From Acanthornis magna (lineage: Eukaryota > Chordata > Aves > Passeriformes > Acanthizidae): 64,000 bases of DNA. The translations under genes were made by a program, and so were the position numbers. Shown here one piece after another: positions 13,101-28,100 of the stretch; the stretch's first letter is position 1; each line of letters starts with the position of its first letter. The notes under the pieces are model-generated. The model did no database searches. It was not told where the DNA came from and saw nothing but the letters and a program-made list of their open reading frames with translations. The DNA lies in NCBI GenBank assembly GCA_036785705.1, contig JAWUZG010000027.1, positions 2,585,501-2,649,500 of the forward strand. Direction: 5' to 3'.

Positions 13101-16100
13101 CAGTTGCACGTATCATGATGATACTGGGAGAAATGGTTTTGGTTTGTTTTCATTTCCAGCATGTGGGAGTTGTCTGTTCAAGATGAAAATGTTACTTAAA
13201 CCACAAGCAAGATAGGAGTGCACATGAGCTGAGGTGAACCTAGCCACACACAGCTGGTGAGGGTTAGTTTGGGAATCTAATGTGTCAAAATCCTCCTTAT
13301 AAAAAGCAGGACTTTTATTTTAGCGTGTCAAACGGATTTCTCTTAGCAAAGATCAGGTTTGAGAATTTTCTCTTGTATTTGTTTACATAGCTAGGATGGG
13401 GATATTTATGAATGCAGAAGCAACTGATTGCTTTAAAACCAGTGGTAGAGGAGTATAAGAACAAAATGGAAATATAAGGAAATATTTTACTACTGATCTA
13501 TTACAGGCAAGTGCTTATTTCATGTGCTTTTTTTTTTTCATCTATTAAAAATCTGGCCACTTAATGCACACACAAACCTTTTGGGATGTGGGGTGAAGGA
13601 AGATTGGGTAGATTCAGGCTTACAGAATGCTCCTTGGAGTTTATTGATATGTGGCTCTAGAAAATGAGATAAAATATGTTGTCTCAGCAAGCTGATGACG
13701 AACTCTCATAAATGTTTATGGCCCATAATGAGGGCAGGGGTCAGTGCACTGTGTAAAAAGGAAAACCTTTGGACTTGAGTTTTCCCTATGCCACTAAATC
13801 TGGTTTATTTAAAATAGTGACCTTAAATAAACATTTTGGGGTAGGAAAATATCTTTTGTTGGGATAGAATAAGGAGCAATTAACAAATATCTGAAATTCC
13901 TGCCTCTGTTCTTCTTGAAACCCCCCATTACTGAGCACTCAGTGAGGTGGTTTTTCATTTAGGTTGTGCATAAAGGTATGCTCTGCCCCGGAGGTTGTTT
14001 TTCATTGAAGTAACTATTGTAAAGACCTCAAAGGAACCTTCACCAATTAGTTTAAGATCTTGATATAACCTCATAAAAATATTTATAATATGGTGAGGAA
14101 TGTTTTCAGGAATTTAAATATTATGTTTGGTTCTTAATTTTTAACAGTGCACAAAATACTGAAATGTGGGCACTGAGGGCTTAATTCTGTTCCCATCATG
14201 GCGTCTGCTCCTCTGGGTTAAGTAAGATTTAAACACAGGGATGTCACCTGATTCCTTCTCATATTCTGAGAATTGGATGTACTTGCATGGAGTCCTTTTC
14301 CTAGTTAATAGTGGTTTTATGATTTTTCTGCTTGGTCTGCACGAACAGTTAGGAGAGACCAGGGATTTTTGCTTGAATGATCATTATTAAGGCAGTAAAC
14401 ATCAAGAGTCTTGATTAAATTCTATTCCACTATATGAATGGAAATCATTCATATTCTACTTTCCGTAAATACTTGTTCTTCCCTGCTTTTAATGTGGCTT
14501 AGTTCTACTTGTGCAAGCACAAATGTCTTCATGATGGTTACCTTTCGAGTGTTACCTGTGAAGAAGGTGAAGCACAGCTTTTTACTTTGTGTTGATTTTT
14601 GTAACTTTTTTTTTTGGTACAAAACACTCAATGTAAACAGAAGGCTTTCTGAAGAAAAGGGGGGGGGGGAAGAAAACCTTTCTATATATACAAACTGTTA
14701 TTAAAAATTGTGATAGCCTAACACTGAAACCCTGTATTGCCTCCCTCTCAAAACAATGGTTGATGGGGAATTGCCTGCTAATCTCTTGCTGCTCCTCTGC
14801 CTATGAAAAATATCAGTAGCAATGTGATGTAGTGGATTCTCCCTTCACAAGAGCTCTCTGATAAACTCTGGCAGAGCACAAAGCTACTGTAATAAGGAGA
14901 AATAAAAAGTGACAAATGTTGGGGACATAGGCAGTGGGCAGTGAATGACATCCTAGGCAGAATGTAAAGGAACAGCAAACAGAATGAGTTCAGTGAGATT
15001 GGACAAAGGTCCTGGAAACAAAGCAGTGAGTGATTATCCAGGGACTGTGGCAAAAGTTATGTTTTCGCTGAAACTTCCCAGTTCCTTGTTTCCCTCACCT
15101 AACAAAGTCTGTGTACCAAACAGAAGACTTGCATGGAGGATCCAAGGAGAAGGAAGCAAGTCAGGAACTCTTCTTCAGTCTTCTTTATCCTGCCATTCTT
15201 TTTAGAAATATTTGAAATTGGAAGCCCTTTTAAAGAAAAGTTTAGTTTAAAAATACCAATATCTCTAGGGTACATTCACCATTGTGTTGTCTTACTTGCC
15301 TAAAGCAAAGCTGGGTAAGAAAAGTCCAGTGCCTTCTCCCTGCTTTATCACCAGAAGAAACATTCCTTGTGGCAGAGGAGCAGGAAATCTGGAGAATGTT
15401 CTCTTGTGGGCAGAGCTGGTCATTTCCATGGGCTGGAGTGACCAGGGCTGTGAGACAGGGCTTTATTCCCACTTTCTGCAGCCCCACATGTCAGGTAAGG
15501 GGCTGCCATGTGGCTCAGTGGGGACTGAAAGAAGGCACGAGGTTTGATAAAGTCCTGGCAAACATCCCGACACCTTTTTAACATTTGGATTTGGAGCTTC
15601 ATATCTTTCACTTGTGGCTGCCTGAAGTTCTGAGTGTTTCCTACACATAAGTCTTTGCAGAGTACCCCAGCACACCTTAAAATGGTGGTCATCAATTTAA
15701 ATAATCAGGTTGCCTGTGAATTAAGTATTGTGAAAATGAGCTGTTAAATGTCCTGCTGTGTTTGGAGGAGGAGGGATTGTTGCACCGTGATAGCTTTCCT
15801 GATATTGTGCCTGGTTCATTCCATTTGAATGAAGCCTCTACTGAGAGAGGAGAAAATCTTGCTGAGGGAATGCAGTATTCCCCAAGTGTTCCCATAACCG
15901 TGGGGAGGAGATGAGAGTGAGAGAGGAGCTTAGCTCTGATCACCCCCTTCAAAATTCTCCCTCTCCATCAGTTTTTTAGAGAGCTTAGAAAAGCTAGTAC
16001 CCTTGGCTACAGCCAGTCCTCTGTGAATATCCTCCCACCCTCTGTACTTAAAATGCAATTTGCAGTGTTCATTTAGTGCCATGATTGTTTTAAGCACTTG

Positions 16101-19100
16101 AAGAATGGGAGTAGGGTTTATTACTTTCATATGTGTATCCACTTGCTGTCTTTTGAGAGAGAGCAAGGTTTGACTAGAGCAGAGCTCGCATAACATTTCT
16201 CAAACCCAAGAATAACTTGTTAAGTTTGCTTTTGTTTTGGATACCTCTGGATACTTGTGAAACTTAATTGACTAAAATTACAGTGAAGGGTTTTCGGGTT
16301 TTTTTTCCCCTTAAAGGCAGAAAGGGCGAGTGTAGGTGTCCACTCTGCTCTTGTGCCACTTGGAATATGGCACTTGGGTGGGATGACCCCATTCTCACAC
16401 ATCTCCCCTTCCTTGTTTGCTTAACCTGCCTATTAACCTTGTCTTACCAAAGGCAGAAACCCTCCAGGGCGAAGCACTTCCCATGCTACTGTGCTTGTAA
16501 AACACCTGGAATAGCAGGGCCGCTTTCCGAGCGCCACCGGAATAAAAACACCCCTGGCTTTCCCAAACTGTGAGACCTTGGATCCTGTGCAAGGACTCCC
16601 CGTGGCTCAGGAGGGAATGGGATGGGAGCCCTCCTGACAGGGCTCTCCAGCCTGAGCTTATGTAATGGAAAATGGCACAGGTCCCTGCGGAGCGGGGCTG
16701 GAATGCAGGAATTGTAATGGCCTGTGGAGGTCTGCAGCTCGTTTAAACACAGTGGAAACATTGCACATTCATAAAACTTGTGAGTCACAAAGTTTACAAC
16801 TTTCCTTCCTTACGGCAAGGGAAAAATCTATACTGCAGCTTTTAGATAAACACGTTAATGTTCGACAGGAATGGGACTGGGAAAGTGCTGCTCAGTCAGA
16901 GCACGAAGAGCCTCTGAGGCAAAGCAAATGTAAAACTTGGGGGTTTGTATATTTTGCCTTTGCTATAGTGCTGTTTGATTTATTTTTTTTAGCCTAGTTT
17001 TTGGTAATGTTACCTTACTGGCCTGGCATTAATCAGTATTTACAGTAACAAATTCTAAACTGCTATTTAGAAGAGGAAAAAAAAACCCCAAAAGCTAAAC
17101 ATGACTTAATCCACTGCATACCTTTCAATACAGGCGTTTGATGAGGCTTACTGAGAATTAGAGGGCCTAAATACTGTTTTAGAGGTACTTGCAATTTTTC
17201 CTGCTTTTTTATTCTTCATTCCCTTTAAAAAGGAAAATTAAATTAAAAGGAAAAAATTATAACAATATTTCTTTTTAAAAGGGGATATCCATATAATATT
17301 TATTAGTATGTGGTAATATAAAATTATGAATAATTAGTGCCCTTAATGAAGAAGCAAATTCTGGATTTAACAGAGGTGAAATTGTCTGTTAAATCTACAA
17401 TCTTCAAAGTCTCCTTCTTGCAATGCTGTCCCAGTACCTGCATGTAGTCTTTGGTTTTCCAACTCATCACTTGGCTCTCAGACCTTTTCCACTCCCTGCT
17501 TTAAAATAATTGTGTTTGATGCTGAATTAACACTGATGTACTGGGAGACAATTGGATCTTGTGGGAAAAGGAAGGAAGTAGCTTCTAGTCAGTTTTCAAG
17601 AATTCATTCAAAAAAACCAATTTCTCCCTTTGGCTTTTCCAGAACAGCCAGAATCCAAAGCAGGGGGAATGGAGCAGTATCTGATTTGAATGGCAGAGTT
17701 TGCTCCCTTACCAGTGTGCCTTGTCTGTGGTCTTTTCCAGCAGACTCCATGTGAAAAACAGACACATCCACTGTCTCTTACATCCATCAGGAGCACCAGA
17801 CAGGATCTTTCTGTGAGGGGATCCTGGGTGAGGCACATGGAGCTGCAGGGATGTTGTATTAAACACTTCTAGGCTTTTCTTTGCCTGCAGTTTTAGGGAA
17901 GCCAAGCCCTTAGGAGTTGCCATGTTGTCTGTGTCTCTGCTGTCACCTACAAAAGATGTTTCAAAAGCTTGTTGATCAGCTTCAATAAGGATTGACAGGA
18001 GTAATTAAATGAAAAAAATAATGGAAGTTCTTGTGAGCTGTATGGAAGTGAGAAATGAAAAAAATAATGGGAGCTCTTATGAGCTGTATGGAAGTGAGCA
18101 TGGTACAGTGCAGAGCTTTGAATTAGTGTCTGTCCCTGAAAAGCTGAGCTGGGAGTGGATTTGCTGGTGTGACCAAGCAGCTCAGGGAGCTCAGGCTGGA
18201 ATAGTTCCCAAGGATCTGCCCTGAGATGGGCACTGGTGGCAGGTGGGGTTCTTTGGTTCTGCAGCCCCTCAGCTACTTGGATGGAAAACATGTTTGTGTA
18301 GCCTGAAGGTGGAAAGCTTTTCTTCTGGTCTTTAGAATTGCTCTCCATCAGTTGGAGAAGGTGCCTGAGACTTTCCTCCTGGTTACCACCTCTTCTCCAG
18401 CTGAATCTCCTCTCCCCTCTGCCTTGGCCACACTGCCAAGCTCTGGGGCTCAGAAGCAGATGCTGGGGTTCTCCATCGATCTGGAGCTGACCAGGCTCAC
18501 TGCAAACATGTGAAGTGATGTGAACACCTCTTTTCTCACCTTTCTTTCATTCCAAGTTAGGTTTCATGGCTGCATTTATAAAGAAATAATGCAAAATCCT
18601 CACAGCACAAGTGCACTGTCAGCTTGTTTCTAAGTTTTTAACTGTTGGGATTTGTGTATGCATGGAACTCTCATCTTTGTAGGAGCTGTCTCCACACTTG
18701 GACAATTACACAGTAAAAACAAGTCACAGCTAATGGTAACATCCCCTATTTTCATCTTTTCCTTTCCCTGCAGAGCTGAGAGGAAACTCAGAGTGGCACC
18801 GCAGCTTTTGCTTTTCAGTTTCACACCCAAACTTACCCCACCTTATCTCTGAAGCACAGTCAGATCTCTGTTCCTTCATGTGCTCTGTCAGTATGCACAC
18901 ACCTGATTAGCAAGAGCAGCTCTCTCTAGATGATTAAGGATAAAAATTCTGGTGCGGATCTCTGCAGACACTTGAGGATGAAAAGGAATTACAGGATTGG
19001 CTGTTTCAACAGTAGTTCTATGAGCAACTACATAGAGATAATAGGATTGCCTCCTGATTGAATTTTTTTTCTATATGTTAGAAATATGTGTACATTGAGA

Positions 19101-22100
19101 TATATGTATGAGGGAGCATCTGTGCTCTGTGATGTCAATGAAGGACGATGCTTGCATTTTGAAAACTGATTTTTGAGTAATTGGTATTTCTGCTTAAGCT
19201 TTTTGCTCCTCTCTGGGGCTAATCAGTAATTAGCATGTTGCCTGCGAATTTGTCTTGTCCAAATTTGGTCACATCTCTGAATAGTTTGACATCCCATTGA
19301 AGGAAATATAAAGACAAGGAGGAAGAAGAGAAATCAGTGTAATATGAACATAAGAAACATCCACCTGTCCTGTTATGGTGTCATTTAATTGGAAAGGTTT
19401 TATTAAATATTGGACAAAACCAATCAAATATGATCTGCAGTTCACAACTTTGTACTAAGTGTTCAAATCAAGACCTTTGGGCTTAACTGATCTTTCATTT
19501 GCAAAGCTGCACAGTGGTTTGCAGGGCTCTGTCCCTGATGGCAGCAGGGCAGCACTAGAATGCTCCTGCTCTGTTTCCACTGAACACGGTGAAATGAGCT
19601 GCTGGAAGTGCTTGTGCTTCTCAGGAGTCATTCCTCTGGATTAATTTATGGCTTGTGTTTAGTGGTGGTTAAACGAAGTAATCATAAGGATCTGGATGGA
19701 TTCCATTCCCTCAGTGAAAGGAAGCTCTTCCCAAACCAATAATATTTCTCTATCATTTGTTGCCACCTGATCCCATATTCTTTCCCTGCTTCTTCCTGTT
19801 TCGAGCAAAGTTAATTGAGAGTTCTATTTGTATAAGGACTCACGCAGTGAATCTATAAGGAAGAATAACTTTTACTGTGGAATTTTGCTGAAACTTTTTT
19901 CATCCTTTCTGGGTTTGGCCCTATTTTGCATCCTGAGTTGGCTGAGAAGGGAGCTGACCCTTCTGACACCGAGATTCCCTTGGAGATCATACCTTTATGA
20001 TCCCAGTTGCAGTTAGGGAAGCCTTGATCAAAGGGAAGTCTGTAGTCACCACTTGGCAGAACCATAGCAACAAGGCAATGGAGTCGTTTGCTGGCCCTTG
20101 CCAGGTTCTGCTAATGGATGTGGAGGCTTGTAAGCAAGAAACACTTTGCTGGAAGGACTGGGAGGTGTTGGGTTGTCTGCCACACACAAGGGCTGCAAAA
20201 CCACTGACAGCTTTTGGCACCTTGACATGCTTTTCTAGAGACATCCTGTTGAATGTCAAGAGAGCTGTTTCAGCTCAGCTCACCACCGAGAATACAGAAA
20301 ACCTGTGTGGTTCAGAGCTATTTAGGAGAGAATATTTTGGGGTTATTTGTCAGTCATCTATTTCCAAGGCCCAGTGACATTTATCAAAGAATTCAGTGAA
20401 ACTCTATTAACCCAACAGCTCTGTTAATGATCCGTAGATTTTTTTCTTGCCCCCCCATCCCCTCCCGTAGTTTCAACATGCTCTTGCAATTGATTTATTA
20501 TTCACATGAGGCTGGAGTAATGGTGGGAGAAAAGGTGTTACTTAGAAACTAGCTCCGGAAGAAAAGTGTATTTTATCTAATTAAAACAAACTGCACAGTG
20601 CTGCTAATGGCCCTGTTTCGGCTGAGGTAGGTAAGGAGATGGAAAGAAAAAAAATTGCCTTCTTGCAAAGGTCATCCCCAGATGATGGAATTTGAAACAA
20701 AACCTGTCCTGTTTTTCTTTTAAGGCTCAATTTTCTGTTCTACATTCCTACCTATGGAATAAATTAATTTTCCAAGTGTTTAAGGTTTATTTTTTGAAGA
20801 CTGCTTCATTTACAGCAGAAGTGCACAGGTGGTCTGAGTGCTTAAAACACTTTTCTCATAAGAGGCTCCTCATGTAGGCTGGTCATAGAGTTCAGCTTTG
20901 GGGACTCTGGGGAGCCATAATCTGTGTTAGAAAATGGAGACATTTGAAATAAATACCTTTTCTCCACACATCTTTAGGTGCTGAGGGTTTTTTTAAAATA
21001 CATTTCCCTATATATTTAAAAAACAGATATATTTTGTGAGTTAGTGCAAGCAAATAGTGATGAGTACAGTTCTTTTGAACAGAAGTGAGTCTCATAATGC
21101 CATGACAGCTTAGTGATCATACATGGTGGATGCTGTTGTTCCAGACCCCTGATAGTTTGTTGCTCTGAAAGAAATTGGTACTTAAGCAGGATGCATATGT
21201 GGGTTTGTTTTGTTGGTGTGGGGTTTGCTCACTTGTGGGTTTTTAAAGCAATTTTTCCACATACACACTGGCCTGGAATGGGCTTTTTGTAGGGGGAAGT
21301 GCCATAAATCAAAGCCAGATTCATTGAAAAGCTACTAACCTTTTGAAAACCTGGCCATAGAAGATGGCAGGGAAGACAGCTTAATATTTGAAATAAATCA
21401 CTGATTTTGTGCTTTCTCAAATGAGTTCAGTACAGATACCAACACCAGGTTAAGGTGCACTCAAAGGAAAGGAGGGGTCACTTGGGTGCACCTGGAAAGG
21501 CAGGCAGTGGAATGCCAGGCTTAGAGATTTGAGAGTTCTGTGATTGTAATTTGTGGTGTAGGGGTACTGGAGCAATATGCTACTAGGAAAGCATGAGCAG
21601 AAAAGAAGAAACATGACTTTGAAAGGATCAGTGCCCTAGAGGAAGTGTTGAAGCATCTCATCTTGAATCATCTCAATTGGCCTTGACAGAGTCCTGGAAT
21701 AAAAATAAAAGACTGCTCCTTACAGTTACCATGACAGAGCAGGGGTTCCGTCTCCCAAAATCTCAGGTGTTTTGCACATTAGCTTCTTGCCTAATTTCTC
21801 GTCACAGGTTTCACACACAAATGAGACCAATCCATAGGTAGTTGGAAGAAACCTTTTTTGTTAAACTTTTCCCATGTAGTCTTTTGCAAAGAAAGCACAG
21901 ATGTAAAATCCTTGCTTGTGCAGCTTCTCTGCAAGGACTTCTCTATTTCCAGCCATGCCAGTGAGAGGATCCAGAAAGCAGCCAACGGTGTTCCCAAGAA
22001 ATAAAGAATAAGCAAATGAAACCAAAGGCCAATATTAGCTTTCCTCTTCCTCACCAACTTCTCAAATTACTGCTTAAATTCAATATCAGAGATAGATACT

Positions 22101-25100
22101 GTCTATAAATTCAAGGAATTCTTCCTATAACAGAGAGGAAAACATAAGGCCATACAGAAGAAAATTTAGCAAGTATGTGAGAGAATTGTTTTGCAAACTC
22201 TTCCCTTCGTTTGATGGAACAAGCAGGATCAGTGCTCCTGATGGGCAGTGCCTTAGCTTGACTAACAAAAGAGACAAGTTATTTATTTACTTATTTATTC
22301 ATTCATTCATTCATTCAGGAGACTGAGCAGGAATTGCTGTTCATAAAATGTTTGCTCTAGAATCTGCTCGCTGGCTTTTTTTATTAGATAAAATGGGTGG
22401 TTACACACTGTTGCCTCGGTGTTTGTACATTTACTAATGATACAGATTTTCAAATCTAAAGAGCAGGCATAATTCAGGCAATGGTAATGCAAGCCCTGGC
22501 AAAATAGTACATTATCTTATTCCTGAGTAATTTTAATTCACATCTTCAAACTGTAATCATAGTGAACATAGCATTTGGCAGATTCAGCACGTCAATGCTG
22601 CAATTCCCTGATGATAAAAAGGTGCTTCGTTCTGAACAGGTTATAATTACTCTTCCTTCAGTTAAAACTCTGCTCATCTGGGAGGAAATAGCTGGGGATT
22701 TTCACTGTGGTTTGCAAGTCTTCCCTCTGCTTCGCCTCCCCCACTTGAGATGGAGAAGCCTTGGCTTGGTGTGGTTTTGAAAGATGAAACTTCTTCTAGT
22801 GTCCTGGATGAAATACATTAATTGGGCAGCAGCACACAAAATAGTAACGTAGGATTTTAATTAGTAATGTAAGATTTTAATTAGTAATGTAGGATTTTAA
22901 AAGCAAGCATTACTAAATGCATATTAATGCTTTTACCAAATTGAGTAAACATGATTTTTCCTTAATGAGTTCTCCATGTAAATCTGATATATGAGAAGAA
23001 AGTGTCTAGAAAGCTTCTTGCTGGGTTGGAGGCAAAAAGGTGTGCCTGCTCTTGGTGTGCTGGCTGCTGTGCCCATTTTTCTGAAGAATCATTTCCACAT
23101 ATTTAGAATGGGAAGGAACATCAAAAACTTCTGAGAGGTGGAGGGAGAGAAATAAATGTTCAGGCAGAGTGGGAATGCACAGCCAGGCCTTGGCTGTTGA
23201 GGGATGGTTCCATGGACAGATTTGTATTTCATCACATATTCTAAGTGAAAAATCAAGGATTACTGTGTTCCCATTTTGTCTGGAGAACCACAAAGCTGAC
23301 CTCAGGAAGAGGCACTCGTACAGTTTCTCTGCTAAGGCTTTCCTGCTGCCCCTCGGTGCCTCCCCATCTCCCACACCAAATGCTGCTCTCCGAGAACTGC
23401 ACTACCACTAACTGCACGAGCACCACCACATTTGTGAATTAAATACCTTCTCTTCCTCTCACAGGTGGATTTGCTGAGTTCTCCAGCTCTTTCCCTGGTC
23501 TCTGTGAAGGAAAATCCACACTCATCCCTACCTGCATTTCTCAACCCTGCCTACCTGTTTCCAACACTGGCCCAACTAGAATCCTGCCTCATCTCTACCT
23601 TGGGTGTCAGCGAGATGTCCTCAACAAGGTGAGCACTCTGGGTGGCCTGTGGGTCACTGGAATGAGTATCTGATCTCCAGGGATCTTTCTCCAGGCTTCC
23701 ATCACGGTGCATCCTTACAGCTGTGAAACAGCAGAGGTGGATGCAGGTAAAAGCTGCCCACCATGGAAAGCTGTGGGAGAACCAGCGATCCACACACCAC
23801 ATAATTAATCATAGAAAATGAAACTTGGGTTTCTTCCTCCTTCATCCTGGGGAAGATGATATGGTGCATTCCTCAGGAGCCTATCAGCAAACTATCACAT
23901 CTGCCATGACAGCAGGTCAAGGGCTTTCCTGTCTCAGCTCTGACTGGTTTGTTTTGGCAGGTCTGGGAGGTTGACACAATTATATTCGTGATTACAGTAG
24001 GACAAAGCAAGATTGTCTGGTTTTAGTATTTCCTTCAAGTGCTGGGAAAAAAATAGCATTTAAATACCATGAATTGTGTAATAAGGGACTACTGCAAACA
24101 AATCTTTGTGCACCTACTGCAGTGTTCAGACCTGGACAACCAGTGGGGCTGTTTAAAATGAGCTTTTATGGTAGCACTGCATTAAGAAACTTTTACTCTT
24201 TCTAAGTATGTGTGCATTTAGTAATTTCTGCTCCTAAAGAATAGCCCAGAAAATTTTTATATACTTAAAACAGTCAGCAGAATCATCAAATGTAGCACTT
24301 CAGCATGCTGGACTATCAGATGTCTCAGAGAGCTTGTCCCAAATTGCCACAGGTCTCTGTTCCTGTGTACATCCAGAGAAGTTTGCCTCCCTGAGGAGAC
24401 CAACTCACACTGCTTCCAGTCTGCATCTTGGGTCCCTTCAAAGGGAATTTGTATTACTCCTGCAGTGTGTGCCCTCTTGCCTCCCATGTTCTCTGACAGT
24501 CCCATTCATCAGCTGAATCCCCAACAGCCTTCAAAAGCTGGCGTTAAATACATGGATGGGGGAGAGGGAAGGAGTGCTTCCCCCTACAATATTGCCCCAA
24601 TTATGTGCAAGGTTTATGTGTATGTTTTTTTATCCATGTACAAAGCTGAAGCCAGGAGCTATCATAAGTACTCCTGTAACTGGATAAAATTTATGTACTT
24701 TGACCATTTTAGTTTTCACTGGTTTCTTCTACTCCATCCCAGTCTGGCCATTAATAGCCTATTTTTAGATTTTTCACAATTATTTTAAGGGGATATTTGA
24801 CACCCAAGCAATCATGTAGAAGGTAATTGTGCTTTAACAATTAAAGAGCACAGAAATGGAGGATAGTCAGCGCTCATTGCATCTACTTTATGCTTTAAAC
24901 TCTGCCTTGTCTTTACTGCCAGATACCAAGCTAGCCATTCAAACATGATCCACTTCTGATGGTTGTCAAAGCAGCTTATTACTTTTCCTACCACAAAAGT
25001 AATTTATGGTCCCCAGACAAAAGACAGCAGGAACTAAGTGATTAAAAAAAAATAGTTCTTTGCTTTCAGTTGATAAAGTACTGGATGTTTTTATGCTGTT

Positions 25101-28100
25101 TGTTTCAGTGTGTCTTGGTGTCACTTCAGTGTCAAAGGAAGCCCTGCAGCTGCAGATACTTCAGAATTAGTGCAAGAGCCCCAGGAGTTGCTCAGATTTG
25201 TACTTCTTCACATATTTTCGGGGCTGAAAATCAAGGATTACAATGGAGAGCCACACAAATGTCAGCACAAATTCAGGTGTTCAGGAAGTTCCGACCACCT
25301 GCTGTCATCCTTGACTGTTAATCTTTTGGAAGTTCTTCCATTGGTGACCTCTTAGATTTCTCATCCATTTTTAGGATAAATACAAATATTTTGATTTCAG
25401 ATCCACTTATTTTTTGTACCTTTTCCTCTTACTTGGGCATGTCACTTGTTGGCTGCACTAAACTAGACCTGAGTTCCAGTGGCTTATTGACCTCTTATCT
25501 ACATCTTCAGTTTCCATGGCTGCCTCTGGAAAATGCAGAATGGCTTCCATTTTAATATTGGAAAATAGTAAGAAGCTGTGGGAACAAATTACAATTTCTA
25601 CCTCTCAGAAGGCACTTGATGTTTTCCCCAATACCAGCAGCTCCCAGCTTCCTGGGTTTAATCCATTTCTGGATTTAACTAAAAGTTAGTGGTTCCAACA
25701 CTGGCACGTTGGAAACCTGAGTCGTGGATCTCTGCTGCTCTTCCTGCAATGTGCTTGGCTTCTGGGAAGCCTGGATCCTGCACAGGGGCGCTGGGGAGAG
25801 GGTGACTTACTGCACTGACTGCCACAAACACATGGCAAGAAATCTGGGAAAGAACATTCAAAAGCAGAGGGTCTGAAAAAAAATAGGGAGAAGTAGCAAG
25901 GTTCTGTCTCTGTTAGGACAGTCCAGGAGCTGTTAGATGGTTACGTTTGCATGCTTTGGTTTAATGGTCTTGCTGGGGCTACCTGGGATGAGAAGTCAGC
26001 TTTCTGCTAAGATTAAAATAGCTGTTTTCCATTAAAATTCAGTTTTAAATAAAGGCAAAAAAGCTGAAAAATTCTAGTAAGATTCCCCAGACTATTAAGA
26101 TGTAGTTGTATACACTGACCTTATTTTTACCTTCAAATGCTGTGAGTTCTCATGATTCCTTCCATTCACTAGACATTCCAATTTCTCTGTAATTAAATAA
26201 TTTCCAAAATATCTGCAAAAAACTCCTAATCTGCATTACTGTTTGACCTGATGAATTAAAGATGTAAATTTTCATGAGGTTTTCTCAAGATGAGCTTATC
26301 TTTGCAGGATCTTTCTAAGCTTATCTCTGAGTGCCTGGTTAGGGAAATGCGTCTTTTGTTACAGGATAATCTGTATTCATGACCTTTTCAGAATACTAAT
26401 GCTATTTACCATTAATACCTCTGCTGATAACGCTTTATTTAGGAAAGATATGCAGCCACAAATGCTTGGTTTGTGTCCTTCAGCAAAACTAATGATTCAT
26501 TGAGGAAAGTCTTAGGAGAATTTTTATATTTTTTTGCAGATTTCTTTCTAAATGCTTAATTCTGCAAACATCCATATCTTTTGCAGTGTTGAAATGCTAA
26601 AAACCTCCTAAGAGTTCTGAGAGAAAAGTTTGCTTGTTTTAGGTCTCGGTGTGATACATTGTGGTTATTTTCCTGCAATAGATTGGTGGCATTGCAAGAC
26701 AGTATTTACTTTAACAGAAGATCTTTGTTGCTCTTTGTGAAAGAGAGGAAAACTAAATTTTAACCCACACAGGAGTGACAGTGTCCTTTCTGAAAGTTAG
26801 TGTGACAGCAAACAATCTGTATTGTGGTTATGGGCCTGAATGAGCCTCCTATTTACACCTCATGGTTTGTACCAGCATTTAAAATGTAAAACTTTCTGCC
26901 TTCCCTCTTGCATAACTATTCTCTTTCCTGTCTTCCAGACCTGGATCTTATTTCCTGGAACAAAATAATATTTTAGAGTGCTATTAATTTTCAGATTAAA
27001 CAAGTCATAAAATGTAAATAAGCTTACAAAAGAGCATTTACCTTCTTTTCACAGAGTTGTTAGTATTAGGATTTCTGGATCTTCCTCCCATCGTAATTCA
27101 CTTCTTCGTCTCGGGTGCCTCACAATGAAGGCACTGTTATGGTTATTGCAGTGGAGCATGTCACAGTGGGAATGATTGATTCTTCAGAACAGAAGGAAGC
27201 ATAACTCCTTTCTTTAGCCTGTCTGAAAGACAAGCACTAATATTTTGGGGTGGTTTTTTTGGCTTGTAGATTTGGTACTTGGCGTCTGCAGCCTTCTTGT
27301 TCCATTTGAATAACCAATCCCACTTCAAAACCCTGGCACAACTGTGCAGTGGTGATGCTTGGACTGTGCAGCCCACCAGTGGTTATGTTTTAAAAGAAAT
27401 AATCAAGTTTTCTATTCTTCTAAATTCATCACCCCCCATTAGTCGTATTCTTAACAAGCCCGCACTGTGGCAGTCCATTTGTCAGTGAGGCCTTCCCCAC
27501 CTCCCTCTTTGTACCTGGGAATTCAGGACCTGCGTGTGCCTTCGTCCTGATGCTCCCTTTGCTCCTTGCTCACCTTCAGGCAGTGACAGCAGGGAGTGAG
27601 CTGGTTTGGGGTCAGTCTGCCAGCTCAGTGACCTAAAGCCAGTCATTGTTTCCCAGGATTGCTGCTGTGGAGCTTTGGGATCCAGGAAGGGAAAGGCTGT
27701 GCAGCCCCGGACAGTGAGGCAGGGATGGTGGGGAGCAGGGGTCTCCCTGGCACATGGAAGATACCAGGAGTCCAGCTAGTCCCCTGTGCCAGGAATCCCA
27801 TTCCCTCTGGATAATTCCCAATATTCCTGCATTTCCTTGCAGCACTCCTGCTTTTAAGGATGTGTGTGTGTGAGAGTGAAATCCAGGCCAGGAAGGTGCA
27901 GCAGCAGCTATGGAAGGCACGCGGGGCTGGAGGGAGCTTGGCGCTGCAGCTGGGGGATGTGAAGGAGGGGAGGGGGCAAACAGGGACATACTGGAATTTG
28001 TTGGTGAGAAGCTGGGATATACTGGGAGTGTGACCCAGGAAATGAGCAGGGCAAGAATACTAAGGCTGAGAACTTACTGTTGCACATATAGCCCTTTTTC

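Larger units (their letters stand above)
11473..23464 (+). other. DUSP16 intron 3
   Basis: 11,992 bp from gtaag to ctcacag. It contains the 46-bp and 20-bp tandem repeats, an ATTT/ATTC repeat, a G11 run and a GC-elevated patch at about 16,480-16,730 next to a perfect AP-1 motif (16781-16787). No exon was recognised. Confidence 0.9.

Noticed and set aside
19660..19810. Possible additional CR1-like fragment
   Set aside because: Only loose resemblance (cctcagtgaaagg, agctcttccc); no terminal repeat and no sustained match.
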